Shown here: positions 8,602-16,028 of the stretch, in pieces
Layout of the letters: every line of letters begins with the position of its first letter
How positions within the stretch are numbered: the stretch's first letter is position 1
Assembly: GCA_030053925.1 (NCBI GenBank)
Contig: JASGCX010000041.1
Span: forward strand, 1-36,170
Direction: 5' to 3'
Origin: Flavobacterium sp.
Lineage (GTDB): Bacteria > Bacteroidota > Bacteroidia > Chitinophagales > Chitinophagaceae
DNA length: 36,170 bases
Notes under the pieces: generated by a model
Told to the model about the DNA's origin: nothing
The model's database searches: none
Seen by the model: the letters and a program-made list of their open reading frames with translations, nothing else
Position numbers and translations under genes: made by a program

Positions 8602-9192
8602 CTAAAAAGTATAACCAAGCGTTAAGCCCACATGTGCTGGATCTACATTAGCAGCATAAGAACCCTTAAAAGAACGAGAGCCAATTAATGCACCTGCGTA
8701 CAAGTTGTAATAAAAATGCTTATGAAACTGCTTTTGTACACCTAGGTTAAAAAAAGCCCCATTATTTCCCTCATAATCAAGTGCATAATTGTCGTCACCA
8801 TTAAAAGGGTTTGAGGCTGTATAAGGTTGTAAACCAATATAGCCTGCTGAATAATTGGTAACATTTTTGTTTTTAGCAGTTCTTCTATTCAAATTAAAAT
8901 AGTACCTAAGTTCTGCTGAAAAAATGCTAGCCAATAAAGACGGGCTTTGATAATTTGTATAGCTAGGCGAGCCAATATATTCACCACGTATTTTAAAATA
9001 ACTAAAAAGAGATGCCTGTGGCACTAAGGTTAAATTTTTCTTCAACTTCAGTTCGTAAGACACATTTACACTAATACCAATAGGTACGGTAATACTTGCA
9101 CGAAAAATACCCTTGGGTTGGGAATAATGTTTTTGTTGTGCTATGGAACTGAAACTGAGTAACAAAAAAACTATCAAATACTTTAAACGCAT
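8602..9192 (-). CDS. Small outer-membrane beta-barrel protein (unknown function)
   Basis: The 196-residue protein begins MRLKYLIVFLLLSFSSIAQQ, a signal peptide. It continues with alternating hydrophobic and aromatic strands and ends in a C-terminal phenylalanine (LTLGYTF), the usual barrel-assembly signal. Its length fits an 8- to 10-stranded barrel. I chose the start at 9192 because the in-frame ATG at 9219 would put nine polar residues ahead of the signal peptide. It is divergent from thrS and has its own terminator. No family name is recognised; function cannot be assigned from the sequence. Confidence 0.65.
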   Translation of the reverse strand: MRLKYLIVFLLLSFSSIAQQKHYSQPKGIFRASITVPIGISVNVSYELKLKKNLTLVPQASLFSYFKIRGEYIGSPSYTNYQSPSLLASIFSAELRYYFNLNRRTAKNKNVTNYSAGYIGLQPYTASNPFNGDDNYALDYEGNNGAFFNLGVQKQFHKHFYYNLYAGALIGSRSFKGSYAANVDPAHVGLTLGYTF

Positions 9193-9409
9193 AACTATAT
9201 AATTGCTGTAAACAAACAATTTTTTTTCAAAAGAGTTGCGATTGATACTAACTATTAGGAGTTTGTGCTTTGTTTTACAACAAATCTAATTTTATACCAA
9301 TCACCACCAATCCGAGCCTTACCAAAAAAACTACCAGCTCACATTTTCCCCATTTGATATTTAGGAATTATACCTCTAAAATCTTATGCTACATCTGCGA
9401 TGCATTTGT

Positions 9410-9417
9410 TACATTTG
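9410..9417 (+). promoter_or_regulatory. -7 promoter box TACATTTG of the thrS cluster
   Basis: TACATTTG is a full match to TAnnTTTG, 34 bases upstream of the thrS start at 9452. No clear -33 element was found. No T-box-like leader is possible in so short a distance. Confidence 0.5.
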
Positions 9418-9451
9418 CAATCCTTAAACAATTTTTAAGCGGCTATAATAT

Positions 9452-11389
9452 ATGATTAACATTAGTTTTCCAGATGGTGCAGTAAGACAATACGAACAAG
9501 GCGTAAGTGCACTAGATGTTGCAAAATCAATTAGCGAAGGGCTTGCCAAAAAGGTTTTGGCAGCCAATGTGAATGGACAAGTTTGCGATGCTACAAGACC
9601 GATAACGGCTAACGCATCGTTGAAATTAGTAACCTGGGATGATAATGATGGTAAAAATACATTTTGGCATTCCTCTGCCCACTTAATGGCAGAAGCCGTA
9701 GAATTTATGTTTCCTGGTGTGAAATTTTGGGTAGGCCCAGCTTTAGAAAAAGGATTCTATTACGATATGGATTTAGGTGATAGAAAATTATCTGATGAGG
9801 ATTTGGCCGTGCTAGAAAAAAAAATGAATGAACTGGCAAAAAAGAACAACTTATTTATTCGCAAAGAAATTTCTAAAACCGATGCAGTAAAATATTTTGA
9901 GGCCAAAGGCGATGAATACAAATTAGATTTGTTGCAAAACTTAACAGACGGCGAAATTACTTTTTACACTCAAGGCAATTTTACCGATTTATGCCGTGGC
10001 CCACATATACCAAATACAGGCTTCATAAAAGCCATTAAATTAATGAGCATTGCAGGTGCTTATTGGAAAGGCGATGAAAAAAACAAACAACTAACTCGTA
10101 TTTACGGTATTACTTTTCCTAGCCAAAAAGAATTGGATGAGTACATATTATTGTTAGAAGAAGCAAAAAAACGTGACCATAGAAAATTAGGTAAAGCACT
10201 TGGCATTTACACAATGGACGATGAAGTTGGCCAAGGATTGCCTTTATGGATGCCCAATGGTACCATTATTATTGAAGAACTTGAAAAACTAGCTAAAGAA
10301 ACCGAAGGCGCAGCAGGTTACAAACGTGTAGTTACACCTCACATTGCAAAAGAAAGTTTGTATCACACAAGTGGCCACTTACCGTATTATGCAGATAGTA
10401 TGTTTCCACCAATGGAAATGGATGGCGAGAAATACTATTTAAAAGCCATGAACTGCCCACACCACCACAAAATATTTGGTGCCGAACCTAAAAGTTACCG
10501 TGACTTGCCCTACCGTATTGCAGAATATGGTACTTGCTACCGTTACGAGCAAAGTGGCGAATTATTTGGCTTAATGCGTGTACGTTGCTTGCACATGAAC
10601 GATGCACATATTTACTGCAATAAAGAACAGTTTTTTCAAGAGTTTAAAGCTGTAAACGATATGTATTTAAAATACTTCAAAATTTTTGGGGTAGATAAAT
10701 ATGTGATGCGTTTAAGCTTGCACAATCCAGAAAAATTAGGTCAGAAATATGTAAACGAACCCGAACTTTGGAAAGAAACCGAAGACATGGTGCGTAAAGT
10801 ATTGATAGAAACTGGTACACCATTTATTGAGGTACAAGATGAAGCGGCATTTTATGGTCCTAAAATTGACGTTCAAATTTGGAGCATCATTGGCAGAGAA
10901 TTTACATTGGCTACCAACCAAGTTGATTTTAATTCTGGCCGAAAATTCAACCTTGAATACACTACAAAAGATAATGCAACAGATATTCCTTTAATTATTC
11001 ACCGTGCACCATTAGGTACACACGAACGCTTTATTGGTTTCTTGTTAGAACATTATGCAGGAAAATTTCCTGTATGGTTATCGCCTTTACAAGTGAAAAT
11101 TTTACCAATCAGCGATAAGTTTATGCCTTATGCAGAAGCCGTAATGCAACAAATAAAGCAAGCGGGTGTTAGGGTAGAAGTAGATGACAGACAAGAAAAA
11201 ATTGGTAAAAAAATTCGTGAAGCAGAATTAAGCCGTGTACCATATATGCTAGTAGTAGGCGAGAAGGAAGTAAACGAAAATCGCTTGTCAATTCGTAGGC
11301 AAGGTAAAGGCGATGCAGGTTCACAAAGCGTAGAAGAATTTATAAAAAATATTACTGAAGAAATTTTAGAGCGTAGAAGCGCAGAATAA
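9452..11389 (+). CDS. thrS: Threonine--tRNA ligase
   Basis: ThrRS charges tRNA-Thr through a class II active site. The 645-residue product has an N-terminal TGS domain (residues 1-60). The editing domain carries HSSAH (His73 and His77), with C-R-G-P-H further along. The catalytic core has MNCPHH, whose Cys335 is the expected zinc ligand, followed by RYEQSGELFGLMRVR and NDAHIYC. The C-terminal anticodon-binding domain starts near WLSPLQVKILPIS. Length and domain order are standard. It heads a cluster with a coiled-coil membrane protein 15 bases downstream and infC after that, echoing the widespread thrS-infC-rpmI-rplT order. Confidence 0.97.
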   Translation: MINISFPDGAVRQYEQGVSALDVAKSISEGLAKKVLAANVNGQVCDATRPITANASLKLVTWDDNDGKNTFWHSSAHLMAEAVEFMFPGVKFWVGPALEKGFYYDMDLGDRKLSDEDLAVLEKKMNELAKKNNLFIRKEISKTDAVKYFEAKGDEYKLDLLQNLTDGEITFYTQGNFTDLCRGPHIPNTGFIKAIKLMSIAGAYWKGDEKNKQLTRIYGITFPSQKELDEYILLLEEAKKRDHRKLGKALGIYTMDDEVGQGLPLWMPNGTIIIEELEKLAKETEGAAGYKRVVTPHIAKESLYHTSGHLPYYADSMFPPMEMDGEKYYLKAMNCPHHHKIFGAEPKSYRDLPYRIAEYGTCYRYEQSGELFGLMRVRCLHMNDAHIYCNKEQFFQEFKAVNDMYLKYFKIFGVDKYVMRLSLHNPEKLGQKYVNEPELWKETEDMVRKVLIETGTPFIEVQDEAAFYGPKIDVQIWSIIGREFTLATNQVDFNSGRKFNLEYTTKDNATDIPLIIHRAPLGTHERFIGFLLEHYAGKFPVWLSPLQVKILPISDKFMPYAEAVMQQIKQAGVRVEVDDRQEKIGKKIREAELSRVPYMLVVGEKEVNENRLSIRRQGKGDAGSQSVEEFIKNITEEILERRSAE

Positions 11390-11404
11390 TATTATTTTTA
11401 CAGC

Positions 11405-11728
11405 ATGACTGCGGCACAGCATATCAAATTCTACGACTTCTTTAGGCAGCAACTCAATATTGATGATGCTAAAGCCAAAGTATTTGTAGAAGAAGTTGAA
11501 AAAATAATTGAACAAAAGTTTGATAGTGAGAAGGTTAATTTTTCGCCTAGAACCGATATTCAAGAATTGAAGCAAGAAATGAATATGCTGCGTCAAGAAA
11601 TGAAAACAATTTCAGCAGAAACAAAAAGTGAAATAAAATCAGAAATAAATAAACTAATCGTTTGGATTATTGCTACGATGTTTGCATCAGGTGCATTTTT
11701 CATAACGCTAGCAAAGATTTTTCTTTAA
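11405..11728 (+). CDS. CCDC90/DUF1640-like coiled-coil protein with a C-terminal membrane anchor
   Basis: The 107-residue product has an N-terminal helical segment (HIKFYDFFRQQLNIDDAKAK), a long charged coiled coil (about residues 45-85, with ELKQEMNMLRQEMKTISAE), and one C-terminal transmembrane helix (about 87-105). This arrangement is that of the DUF1640/CCDC90 family, whose mitochondrial members include the calcium-uniporter regulator MCUR1; bacterial roles are unknown. It starts 15 bases after thrS and ends 27 bases before infC, so it is probably co-transcribed with both. I assign the family from overall architecture, not a signature motif. Confidence 0.6.
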   Translation: MTAAQHIKFYDFFRQQLNIDDAKAKVFVEEVEKIIEQKFDSEKVNFSPRTDIQELKQEMNMLRQEMKTISAETKSEIKSEINKLIVWIIATMFASGAFFITLAKIFL

Positions 11729-11755
11729 CAAAAATATATAACCAAATAAGTTTTA

Positions 11756-12346
11756 ATGGCATTACCATTTAAAGGCGGTGGGGCAGGCAGATTTAACCCA
11801 CGATTTAACAGACAACCAGAACCTGAACATCGTATTAACGAACGTATCAGAGCACTGCAAGTGCGTTTAGTAGGCGAAAACGTAACGGTTGGCATTTATC
11901 CAATACAAGAAGCCCTAAAGATTGCGCAGCAATTGGAATTAGATTTAGTAGAAATTTCGCCAAATGCAGACCCACCAGTTTGTAAAGCAATTGACTATAA
12001 AAAATTTCTTTACGAGAAAAAACGTAAAGAAAAAGACATGAAAGCCAATGCCAAGCAAAGTGAAGTGAAAGAAGTTCGCTTTACGCCAGGCACAGACGAT
12101 CATGACTTTGACTTTAAAGCAAAACACGCTGAGAAGTTTTTAAAAGAAGGTAACAAAGTAAAGGCTTACGTGCAGTTTAAAGGCCGTGCTATTATGTTTA
12201 AAGAACGTGGCGAATTGGTACTACTAAAATTTGCAGAACGCCTTGCAGATAGCGGCCAACCAGAAAGTTTACCAAAGCTAGAAGGTAAAAGAATGTTTTT
12301 GATGCTTACACCAAAAACAGCTAAAAAGAAGAAAGAAGCTGAATAA
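11756..12346 (+). CDS. infC: Translation initiation factor IF-3
   Basis: IF-3 binds the 30S subunit, blocks premature joining and checks start-codon pairing. The 196-residue product has the N-terminal domain signature (RINERIRALQVRLVGENVTV and DLVEISPNADPPVCKAIDY) and the linker YKKFLYEKKRKEKD. The C-terminal domain has VKEVRFTPGTDDHDFDFK and VKAYVQFKGRAIMFKE. The start is an ordinary ATG, not the rare AUU/AUC codon used for infC autoregulation in many bacteria. A Gly/Arg/Asn-rich N-terminal tail precedes the domain. A terminator follows directly, separating it from rpmI-rplT. Confidence 0.96.
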   Translation: MALPFKGGGAGRFNPRFNRQPEPEHRINERIRALQVRLVGENVTVGIYPIQEALKIAQQLELDLVEISPNADPPVCKAIDYKKFLYEKKRKEKDMKANAKQSEVKEVRFTPGTDDHDFDFKAKHAEKFLKEGNKVKAYVQFKGRAIMFKERGELVLLKFAERLADSGQPESLPKLEGKRMFLMLTPKTAKKKKEAE

Positions 12347-12366
12347 GCTACTCATTTTAATAATCG

Positions 12367-12392
12367 AAGCCTCACAATTTTGTGGGGCTTTG
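12367..12392 (+). terminator. Hairpin terminator after infC
   Basis: AAGCCTCACAA pairs with TTGTGGGGCTT, including one U-G wobble on plus-strand RNA, followed by TTTG. It lies 20 bases after the infC stop and uncouples infC from the downstream ribosomal-protein genes. Confidence 0.75.
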
Positions 12393-12414
12393 TAATTTGT
12401 GAAACACTAAAATA

Positions 12415-12522
12415 GCTGTACTAAAGTTGATGATTTTAGCCCCCGATTGCAGCGGAATTGCCAAGCACTCTTACCCAAAAACAATAAAAGAATTGAGCTA
12501 AAGCCCACAGTCACAGTACAGC
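12415..12522. other. Nested-stem structured intergenic element
   Basis: An outer 8-bp perfect inverted repeat, GCTGTACT (12415-12422) with AGTACAGC (12515-12522), encloses an inner 6-bp pair, TTTAGC (12435-12440) with GCTAAA (12497-12502). The 5' portion reads AGCCCCCGATTGCAGCGG, and just after the element comes AGCGGGACAACTG. I recall intergenic sequences of this bipartite style from related genomes but cannot verify it here. It lies after the infC terminator and before the rpmI promoter, so it is not part of either mRNA as drawn. No coding potential was recognised. Confidence 0.45.
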
Positions 12523-12634
12523 GAAACGAGAACTTGCAACCAAAAGCGGGACAACTGTTGATGTGGAAAACCAAAGCTGCGGTGCAAAGTTTTACCAGCT
12601 TTAAATTCTATTTCCTAATTTAAAATTTTGCCCT

Positions 12635-12642
12635 TACTTTTG
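12635..12642 (+). promoter_or_regulatory. -7 promoter box TACTTTTG of rpmI-rplT
   Basis: TACTTTTG is a full match to TAnnTTTG. A start of transcription about seven bases downstream would give a leader of about 75 nt that contains the folded region 12653-12718. Confidence 0.5.
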
Positions 12643-12652
12643 CAGCCCATTT

Positions 12653-12718
12653 CCCACAAGGCTCAACAAGTTCTCGTCTGTTCGAGACGCCAGCAGGGTG
12701 TAATCTTAACAAAGATTA
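12653..12718 (+). promoter_or_regulatory. Folded 5' leader of rpmI-rplT, candidate L20 autoregulatory site
   Basis: The leader can fold into a ladder. CCC (12653-12655) pairs with GGG (12696-12698). After a symmetric 4x4 internal loop, GGC (12660-12662) pairs with GCC (12689-12691). An apical stem TCTCG/CGAGA (12672-12676/12683-12687) follows. A separate perfect hairpin, TAATCTT-AACA-AAGATTA (12701-12718), ends four bases before the rpmI start codon. In several bacteria ribosomal protein L20 represses this operon by binding an mRNA mimic of its 23S site, so an analogous role is inferred; I do not recognise a named leader class. Confidence 0.45.
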
Positions 12719-12722
12719 TTTT

Positions 12723-12920
12723 ATGCCAAAAGTAAAAACAAACTCAAGTGCCAAGAAACGTTTTAAAGTAACGGGCACAGGCGAAATCACTTTTCAAAAG
12801 GCTTTCAAACGCCACATTTTAACCAAAAAATCTACCAAACGCAAACGTGCATTACGTGCTAAGGGTATGGTTGGGCCAGCTAACAAAGATTTTGTTATGC
12901 GTTTATTAGCTTTAAAATAA
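12723..12920 (+). CDS. rpmI: 50S ribosomal protein L35 (bL35)
   Basis: The 65-residue basic protein begins [20 protein letters not shown], the hallmark bL35 N terminus, and contains [18 protein letters not shown]. It is a component of the large ribosomal subunit. Its size is that of the family. It starts four bases after a strong leader hairpin and is followed 93 bases later by rplT, the conserved partner. Confidence 0.97.
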   Translation: MPKVKTNSSAKKRFKVTGTGEITFQKAFKRHILTKKSTKRKRALRAKGMVGPANKDFVMRLLALK

Positions 12921-12930
12921 GCATCCAAGA

Positions 12931-12956
12931 AACAAGTTTCAAGGAACAAGTTTCAA
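12931..12956 (+). repeat. Two-copy AACAAGTTTCAA repeat in the rpmI-rplT spacer
   Basis: The 12-mer AACAAGTTTCAA occurs at 12931-12942 and 12945-12956, period 14. With the preceding GA, the first copy also makes the palindrome GAAACAAGTTTC. It resembles the short CAAGTTTCAAG-type microrepeats that I recall as scattered through Bacteroidota intergenic DNA. Confidence 0.6.
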
Positions 12957-13013
12957 AAGCAAAAAAACATTTTAAAACATTCGTTAGTTCATCTAACAAC
13001 AAACTTATAAAAT

Positions 13014-13358
13014 ATGCCACGTTCAGTAAATGCAGTAGCATCAAGGGCAAGAAGAAAAAGAATTCTTGACCAAGCCAAAGGTTATTATGGTAAACGTAAA
13101 AATGTATATACCGTTGCCAAAAACATCGTTGAAAAAGGTTTAACTTACAGCTATGTTGGTAGAAAATTAAAGAAAAGAGAATACCGTCAATTGTGGATTG
13201 CACGTATTAATGCAGGCGTAAGAGAAGAAGGTATGACTTATAGCCAATTTATTAATAAACTTAGCGTTAAAGGTATAGATCTTAACCGTAAAGTTTTGGC
13301 CGATTTAGCTATGAACAACCCAGAAAGTTTTAAGGCTTTGGTTGCTTCGGTAAAATAG
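13014..13358 (+). CDS. rplT: 50S ribosomal protein L20 (bL20)
   Basis: The 114-residue product begins [20 protein letters not shown] and contains [16 protein letters not shown], the conserved bL20 RNA-binding N terminus. It then has [20 protein letters not shown] and a globular C-terminal domain. bL20 is an early 23S rRNA assembly protein and, in several bacteria, the translational repressor of its own operon. It is the last gene before a strong terminator. Confidence 0.97.
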   Translation: MPRSVNAVASRARRKRILDQAKGYYGKRKNVYTVAKNIVEKGLTYSYVGRKLKKREYRQLWIARINAGVREEGMTYSQFINKLSVKGIDLNRKVLADLAMNNPESFKALVASVK

Positions 13359-13378
13359 TGTTACAGCAAAATATTTAA

Positions 13379-13410
13379 AAATCCCTCGAACTTTTGTTCG
13401 GGGGATTTTT
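13379..13410 (+). terminator. Hairpin terminator after rplT
   Basis: AAATCCCTCGAAC pairs with GTTCGGGGGATTT around a TTTT loop, with one U-G wobble on plus-strand RNA, and is followed by a T run. It lies 20 bases after the rplT stop. Confidence 0.85.
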
Positions 13411-13503
13411 ATGTGTGGTAATTGCTAATATTAACATGGTAAACCATTGTTGGCAGGGTTATTGACTTATGATAGATATTGTTTAACTTAAAAACATAGT
13501 ATC

Positions 13504-13809
13504 ATGAGCTTACAAAAAATAATTGTTGCTGCTACTGCAGGTTTAGTAGCCGGTGCTGTAATTGGTGTATTAACTGCACCTGCATCTGGTAAAGAAACAA
13601 GACAAAATATTGCCAAAAGTGCAGAAGATTTAAAGAAGAAGCTTAAAAAATTAAGAGGCCAAGCAGTAGATGAACTTGATGAGTTGAAATACTTGCTTGA
13701 AACTGAAGTTGAAGGCTTGCAAGACGACGTGAAAGAACGTGTATTAGCATTAATAAATAAAGCTAAAGTAAGCAAGAACAACTTTGTAGCAGAAATTACT
13801 GCCAATTAA
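13504..13809 (+). CDS. YtxH-domain small membrane-associated protein
   Basis: The 101-residue product has one N-terminal glycine/alanine-rich hydrophobic segment (about residues 5-25, AATAGLVAGAVIGVLTAPAS) followed by SGKETRQNI. A long charged amphipathic helix (residues 37-90) makes up the rest. The GxxAGxxxGxLxAPxSGxExR pattern is the YtxH domain, widespread, often stress-associated and of unknown molecular function. Membrane anchoring with a cytosolic coiled coil is inferred. It forms a single-gene unit between two terminators. Confidence 0.8.
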   Translation: MSLQKIIVAATAGLVAGAVIGVLTAPASGKETRQNIAKSAEDLKKKLKKLRGQAVDELDELKYLLETEVEGLQDDVKERVLALINKAKVSKNNFVAEITAN

Positions 13810-13830
13810 AAAAGGGTAGTGGTACAAAAG

Positions 13831-13869
13831 AAAAATCCGTTCTAAACTGAGTTTTAGAACGGATTTTTT
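13831..13869. terminator. Shared bidirectional terminator, YtxH gene and aspartate aminotransferase gene
   Basis: AAAAATCCGTTCTAAA (13831-13846) pairs perfectly over 16 bp with 13853-13868 around a 6-base loop, with A and T runs on either side. It serves both convergent genes. Confidence 0.9.
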
Positions 13870-13889
13870 ATACATTAAAACGTATTGAA

Positions 13890-15080
13890 TTAGTTTAATT
13901 TAGCTAAAGCTTCTGCAATTCTTGCCCAAGCTTTCTCAATGTTTGTCATGCTATTTGCGAAGCTAAAACGTACACAATTTGGCTCGCCAAAAGCATCGCC
14001 CATAACGCTAGACACGTGAGCCGTGTTTAATAAATACATACTGAAATCGGCAGCATTTTTAATTACTTCTGTGCCATTAGATTTACCATAATATGCACTT
14101 ACATCTGGAAAAATGTAGAAAGCACCTTCTGGTGCAAAACATTTAAAACCAGGAATTTTACTTACCAATTCTAAGGTTGTAGTTCTTCTACGAGTAAATT
14201 CTTTAGTCATCTCAAAACTTGGCTTTAAATCGGTTGTTAAAGCAACCACGCCAGCTTTTTGCGTAATAGAACAAGTACCACTTGTAAATTGACCTTGTAA
14301 TTTCTCGCAAGCTTTGGCAATGGTAGTATTAGCAGCAATGTACCCAAGTCGCCAACCAGTCATTGCAAAGCCTTTACTTAAACCATTAATTAACACAATA
14401 CGATCTTTTAAATCGTTGAATTGCGCAATACTTTCGTGCTGGCCACCAAAGTTGATGTACTCATAGATCTCATCAGATAAGATGATGATTTGAGGATATT
14501 TTCTAAAAACTTCTGCCAATGCAGCCAATTCGGCTTTACTGTAAACTGCACCAGAAGGGTTGCATGGCGAAGAGAACATGAATACTTTAGTTTTTGGTGT
14601 AATAGCTGCTTCTAACTGTGCAGGTGTTACTTTAAAACCAGTTTCTAAACCGCAGTGAATTTCTACCACTTTACCACGAGCAATTTTAACTAATTCGCTA
14701 TAAGTAACCCAATAAGGTGTAGGAATAACCACTTCATCATTTTCATCAACTAAAGCTAAAATAGCATTAGCCAAACTTTGTTTAGCCCCAGTTGAAGTAA
14801 CAATATTTTCGGGTGTATAGTCAAGATTATTATCACGCTTAAGCTTTGTACAAACAGCTTCTCTTAAATCTAAATACCCCGATACAGGTGTGTAGTGGCT
14901 AAAGTTGTCGTTAATAGCTTTAATTGCCGCATCTTTAATGTGCTGAGGCGTATCAAAATCTGGTTCACCAAGGCTAAGGTCTATCACATCAATGCCTTGA
15001 GCTCTTAATTCACGGCCCAATTTGGCCATTTTCAGCGTTTCTGGTTCTGCGAAACGGTCTAACAAAGAAGATAATTGCAT
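13890..15080 (-). CDS. aspC: Class I aspartate/aromatic aminotransferase (AAT Ib type)
   Basis: This PLP enzyme of fold type I probably interconverts aspartate and oxaloacetate with 2-oxoglutarate/glutamate. The 396-residue product shows the N-terminal LSLGEPDFDTP motif and the cofactor-binding SSPCNPSGAVYS and LSDEIYEYI motifs. The PLP-Schiff-base lysine is Lys236 in SKGFAMTGWRLGY. The C-terminal CVRFSFANS carries the carboxylate-binding arginine. Bacterial AAT Ib enzymes can also accept prephenate or aromatic substrates, so the specificity is an inference. The aspartate kinase at 17450 is nearby but not co-transcribed. A TATTTTTG box lies at 15107-15114, upstream on the minus strand. Confidence 0.9.
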   Translation of the reverse strand: MQLSSLLDRFAEPETLKMAKLGRELRAQGIDVIDLSLGEPDFDTPQHIKDAAIKAINDNFSHYTPVSGYLDLREAVCTKLKRDNNLDYTPENIVTSTGAKQSLANAILALVDENDEVVIPTPYWVTYSELVKIARGKVVEIHCGLETGFKVTPAQLEAAITPKTKVFMFSSPCNPSGAVYSKAELAALAEVFRKYPQIIILSDEIYEYINFGGQHESIAQFNDLKDRIVLINGLSKGFAMTGWRLGYIAANTTIAKACEKLQGQFTSGTCSITQKAGVVALTTDLKPSFEMTKEFTRRRTTTLELVSKIPGFKCFAPEGAFYIFPDVSAYYGKSNGTEVIKNAADFSMYLLNTAHVSSVMGDAFGEPNCVRFSFANSMTNIEKAWARIAEALAKLN

Positions 15081-15106
15081 GATTAAGTTTTAATGATTTG
15101 CGGCTG

Positions 15107-15114
15107 CAAAAATA
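15107..15114 (-). promoter_or_regulatory. -7 promoter box TATTTTTG of the aminotransferase gene
   Basis: The minus strand reads TATTTTTG, a full TAnnTTTG match 26 bases upstream of the start codon at 15080. Confidence 0.5.
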
Positions 15115-15245
15115 AAGGTATTGTTAACAGAAATTGAATGAATACTGCGAGTTATTTGAAGTTTTTCAATGTTGTGGGTAATTTAATGGATAAATTTATC
15201 TGTTCACAATCAAATAATAGTCCATTTTCAATTTTTCAAAGCAGT

Positions 15246-15253
15246 TACCTTCG
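15246..15253 (+). promoter_or_regulatory. -7 promoter box TACCTTCG of pcm
   Basis: TACCTTCG, the TAnnTTCG variant, lies nine bases upstream of the pcm ATG and implies a very short leader. Confidence 0.4.
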
Positions 15254-15262
15254 CCATAGCTT

Positions 15263-15934
15263 ATGACCAACAAGAGGAATTATATAGACACGTACCAGCA
15301 CAAAGGCATGCGCAAGCAGCTAGTAGATGTATTGAAAACAAAAGGCATTACAGATGAAGCGGTTTTAAATGCCATTAATACCATACCGAGGCATTATTTT
15401 TTAGATAGTGCATTTGATAAAATTGCATACGAGGATAGGGCTTTTCCTATAGATGCAGACCAAACTATTTCGCAGCCGTACACAGTAGCTTACCAAACGC
15501 AATTATTAGAAGTAAACCGCAACGAGAAAATATTAGAGATAGGCACTGGAAGTATCTATCAATCAACAGTTTTAGCCGAAATGGGGGCAAGGGTTTTTAC
15601 CATAGAAAGGCAAAAAAAGCTATATGACAATCAGAGTAATTATTATTTCAAAAGTAAATATCTCAACATCAAGTTTTTTTATGGTGATGGTTTTGAAGGG
15701 CTGCCAACATTTGCACCGTTTGATAAAATTATTATTACCGCAGCAGCACCATTTATTCCACCAAAATTAGTGGCTCAATTAAAAGTTGGTGGCTATATGG
15801 TAATACCTGTAGATGATACTGAAAATGGCTTTCAGCGTATGTTACGCATTACCAAGCAAGCCGATGGCAGCATAATAGAAGAGGCATTTGAAAATTTTTC
15901 GTTTGTGCCAATGTTGGGTGGAAAGAATGGATAG
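15263..15934 (+). CDS. pcm: Protein-L-isoaspartate(D-aspartate) O-methyltransferase
   Basis: PCMT repairs proteins by SAM-dependent methylation of isoaspartyl residues. The 223-residue product has the conserved N-terminal RHYFLDSAFDKIAYEDRAFP followed by ADQTISQPYTVAYQTQLL, the family's catalytic-loop signature. The SAM-binding motif I region reads LEIGTGSIYQSTVLAEMGA, and FDKIIITAAAPFIP follows. Isoleucine takes the place of the usual second glycine in GTGSGYQ, a minor departure that may be a lineage feature. Size and domain order are otherwise normal. It is divergent from the aminotransferase gene and converges on ndh. Confidence 0.93.
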   Translation: MTNKRNYIDTYQHKGMRKQLVDVLKTKGITDEAVLNAINTIPRHYFLDSAFDKIAYEDRAFPIDADQTISQPYTVAYQTQLLEVNRNEKILEIGTGSIYQSTVLAEMGARVFTIERQKKLYDNQSNYYFKSKYLNIKFFYGDGFEGLPTFAPFDKIIITAAAPFIPPKLVAQLKVGGYMVIPVDDTENGFQRMLRITKQADGSIIEEAFENFSFVPMLGGKNG

Positions 15935-16028
15935 GATTTTAAGTCCTATTTTTTTTAAAACAATCCATTTAACATAATATAAATTATAGGATAAAATTGA
16001 TTCGGAAAATGAAGTAACTAACTGACAA

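Noticed and set aside
9270-9455. 61-codon frame upstream of thrS
   Set aside because: It spans the likely thrS promoter and overlaps its start; composition is not protein-like.
12660-12695. tRNA-like TTCGA segment
   Set aside because: GTTCGAGAC recalls a T-loop, but no acceptor, D or anticodon stems fit around it; it is better explained as part of the rpmI leader fold.
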